Below are positions 5,700-6,834 of a stretch of 6,834 nt of DNA, one piece after another. Under the pieces are notes generated by a model. It had not been told where the DNA came from. It saw only the letters and a program-made list of their open reading frames with translations, and made no database searches. Numbering within the stretch: position 1 is the stretch's first letter; the number at the start of each line of letters is the position of its first letter. Made by a program: the position numbers and the translations under genes. The stretch spans positions 1-6,834 of the forward strand of contig DFGI01000057.1 in assembly GCA_002371705.1 (NCBI GenBank). Direction: 5' to 3'. The DNA comes from Bacteroidales bacterium UBA3754 (GTDB lineage Bacteria; Bacteroidota; Bacteroidia; Bacteroidales; UBA1715).

Positions 5700-6408
5700 A
5701 TTTTATTTTTCCTCTTTTCCGAAAATAGCGAATGGCAAAAATTGCCGCAACTACGCAAACAATGACAAGAATACCATAACCAAGTTCATGGCTGTATTTG
5801 TTTATCAAATCCTGTTGACCATGGGCGAAATAGCCCAATGCAGCCAACACTGTGTTCCAAATTCCGGCACCAAGCGCTGTAAATGTTACAAATGTCGGCA
5901 ATTTCATCCGCGACAGTCCCGCAGGAATTGAAATCAACTGACGAACAGCAGGAATCAATCTTCCGATAAATGTGGAAACTTTTCCGTACTCGTTGAAATA
6001 CTCCTCGGCATGTTGCACTTTCTCGCCACTCAACAGACACAAATGTCCGAATTTACTATCGGCAAACTTGTAAATAATTGGTCGTCCAAGCCAAAGCGAA
6101 AGAAAATAGTTTATAAGTGCACCAAGCAGTGATCCAAGTGTTCCGAACAACACGATGAGAATTATATTCATATCGTTTCCTTCGTTGCAGGCAACGTATG
6201 CCGCAGGCGGAATGACTATTTCCGAAGGAAACGGAATGAATGAACTTTCTATGGTCATCAGCGTGGCTACTGTCACGTAGTTCATATTCTGGCTATACCA
6301 ATCCTCTACTTTTGAAAATACTGATTTATTCGCATTTACCGTGTCAATTTGCGAAAAGCTGCCGAATGCAATTAGCGAAAGGGCTACTATTAAACAAATA
6401 CGTTTCAT
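5689..6408 (-). CDS. DedA / SNARE-associated (VTT) family membrane protein, 239 aa
   Basis: An inner-membrane protein of the DedA superfamily, whose members take part in recycling lipid carriers such as undecaprenyl phosphate and in membrane homeostasis; the exact substrate of this copy is unknown. Diagnostic motifs are visible: an acidic residue before the first re-entrant segment in E54-SSFIPFPSE (54-63), the motif GRLIPAVRQLISIPAG (149-164) with R150, P153 and R156, and the following F-x-x-F-T-x-L-G-x-x-x-W (173-184). Hydrophobic segments lie at about 44-72, 80-106, 172-195 and 210-227, and the tail is basic (RYFRKRGK). The N-terminus MKRICLIVALSLIAFGSFSQ looks like a cleavable signal peptide. 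The start at 6408 is preferred because an in-frame ATG 19 codons upstream (6465) would translate the terminator hairpin; GAAAAAGAA precedes the chosen ATG. The last two codons and the stop lie in the heptamer array. Confidence 0.93.
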   Translation of the reverse strand: MKRICLIVALSLIAFGSFSQIDTVNANKSVFSKVEDWYSQNMNYVTVATLMTIESSFIPFPSEIVIPPAAYVACNEGNDMNIILIVLFGTLGSLLGALINYFLSLWLGRPIIYKFADSKFGHLCLLSGEKVQHAEEYFNEYGKVSTFIGRLIPAVRQLISIPAGLSRMKLPTFVTFTALGAGIWNTVLAALGYFAHGQQDLINKYSHELGYGILVIVCVVAAIFAIRYFRKRGKIKYNA

Positions 6409-6423
6409 TTCTTTTTCTATTTC

Positions 6424-6458
6424 AAAAAAATAGAGACGTACACCATAGCACGCCTCTA
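6424..6458 (-). terminator. Intrinsic terminator after nqrF
   Basis: On the minus strand TAGAGGCGT (6458-6450) pairs with ACGTCTCTA (6439-6431) in a 9-bp stem with one G-U wobble. Two more pairs (one wobble) can extend it to 11 bp around a 6-nt loop. Seven T follow at once (A-run at 6424-6430). It begins 47 nt after the nqrF stop codon and is well formed for ending the nqr operon transcript. Its T-run ends only 15 bp before the DedA start codon, so that gene needs read-through or a promoter inside 6459-6505. Confidence 0.85.
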
Positions 6459-6505
6459 TTCTCAATTAATTAACCTTTTAAATTTTGCTTTCTTATGTTT
6501 TCACA

Positions 6506-6834
6506 TTATCCGCCGAAGTTATCGAAGCGAATCATGTTGCTTTCAACACCAAGGCTATCAAGCAAATCAAGCACTGTCTTAGCCATCATTGGAGGACCGC
6601 ACAAGTAGTATTCAATATCTTCTGGTGCTTCGTGCTGTTTCAGATAGGTGTCGCCCATAACTGGAGCAATGAAGCCCGGAGTATATTTAACGCCCATTGC
6701 GTCAGCCTTTGGATCTGGACGGTCAAGAGCCAAGTGGAAGTGGAAATTAGGATATTCTTTTTCCAATTCCAAGAAGTCTTCCATAAAGAACACCTCGTCG
6801 ATGGCACGTGCGCCGTAGAAGTAGTGCATTTCGC
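6506..6834 (-). CDS. nqrF: Na+-translocating NADH:quinone reductase subunit F, C-terminal part
   Basis: The C-terminal 109 codons of NqrF, the subunit that takes electrons from NADH through FAD and a 2Fe-2S centre and passes them into the sodium-pumping NQR complex of the inner membrane. Visible family marks: YFYGARAIDEVFF near the left end of the fragment, YPNFHFHLAL, the HEAPEDIEYYLCGPPMM motif of the NADH-binding ferredoxin-reductase fold with its conserved Cys, and the closing FDNFGG that ends NqrF proteins. The ferredoxin-like and FAD-binding portions lie upstream, outside the window. As nqrF is the last gene of nqrABCDEF, the terminator just after it fits an operon end. Confidence 0.96.
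   Translation of the reverse strand, partial: EMHYFYGARAIDEVFFMEDFLELEKEYPNFHFHLALDRPDPKADAMGVKYTPGFIAPVMGDTYLKQHEAPEDIEYYLCGPPMMAKTVLDLLDSLGVESNMIRFDNFGG

Noticed and set aside
6409..6465. Upstream in-frame start of the DedA-family gene at 6465 (19 extra codons)
   Set aside because: The extension would be translated from the terminator hairpin and T-run and would put charged residues before an otherwise canonical signal peptide; the ATG at 6408 fits better.

Overview
The window looks like a chromosomal segment from a Bacteroidales-type Bacteroidota. The evidence is the NqrF tail of a sodium-pumping NADH:quinone reductase, a giant surface protein built of Listeria-Bacteroides (InlB B-type) repeats with a SprB-like module, AT-rich leaders without Shine-Dalgarno sites, and a signal peptide ending in the typical SFSQ. 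All three genes lie on the minus strand, so the window is best read from right to left.

Layout from right to left: (1) the C-terminal 109 codons of nqrF (6506-6834; its start is outside the window). (2) A 97-bp gap with a strong intrinsic-terminator hairpin and T-run, ending only 15 bp before the next start codon. (3) A complete DedA/SNARE-associated (VTT) family membrane protein, 239 aa (5689-6408), with a signal-peptide-like N-terminus. (4) A 284-bp intergenic region. Its DedA-proximal part is a degenerate 7-bp tandem array of 16 units that includes the DedA stop codon and is bounded by near-perfect 21-bp inverted arms. Its other part holds three short dyads upstream of the next gene. (5) A giant secreted protein starting at 5404 and open for 1801 codons to the left edge, where it is cut off.

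Order of parts in the giant protein: signal peptide, Calx-beta-like domain, about 230 residues I cannot assign, an Ig-like strand-rich segment, 15 tandem InlB B-type repeats, one divergent InlB B-repeat, a cadherin/Ig-like domain, and the start of a SprB-like repeat. It is most likely a type IX-secreted adhesin or cell-wall-associated surface fibre; the expected C-terminal sorting domain would lie beyond position 1. Repeat units 2-4 form an 80-81-residue subtype in an otherwise about 74-residue array, and unit 2 reads as a mosaic of units 3 and 4.

The three genes do not form an obvious functional pathway. NqrF is respiratory, the DedA protein is a likely lipid-handling membrane protein, and the adhesin is a separate transcription unit. 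The most interesting material is the heptanucleotide array between genes and the recombinational history written in the adhesin repeats. I found no RNA genes, CRISPR arrays, insertion sequences or evident new multi-gene system.
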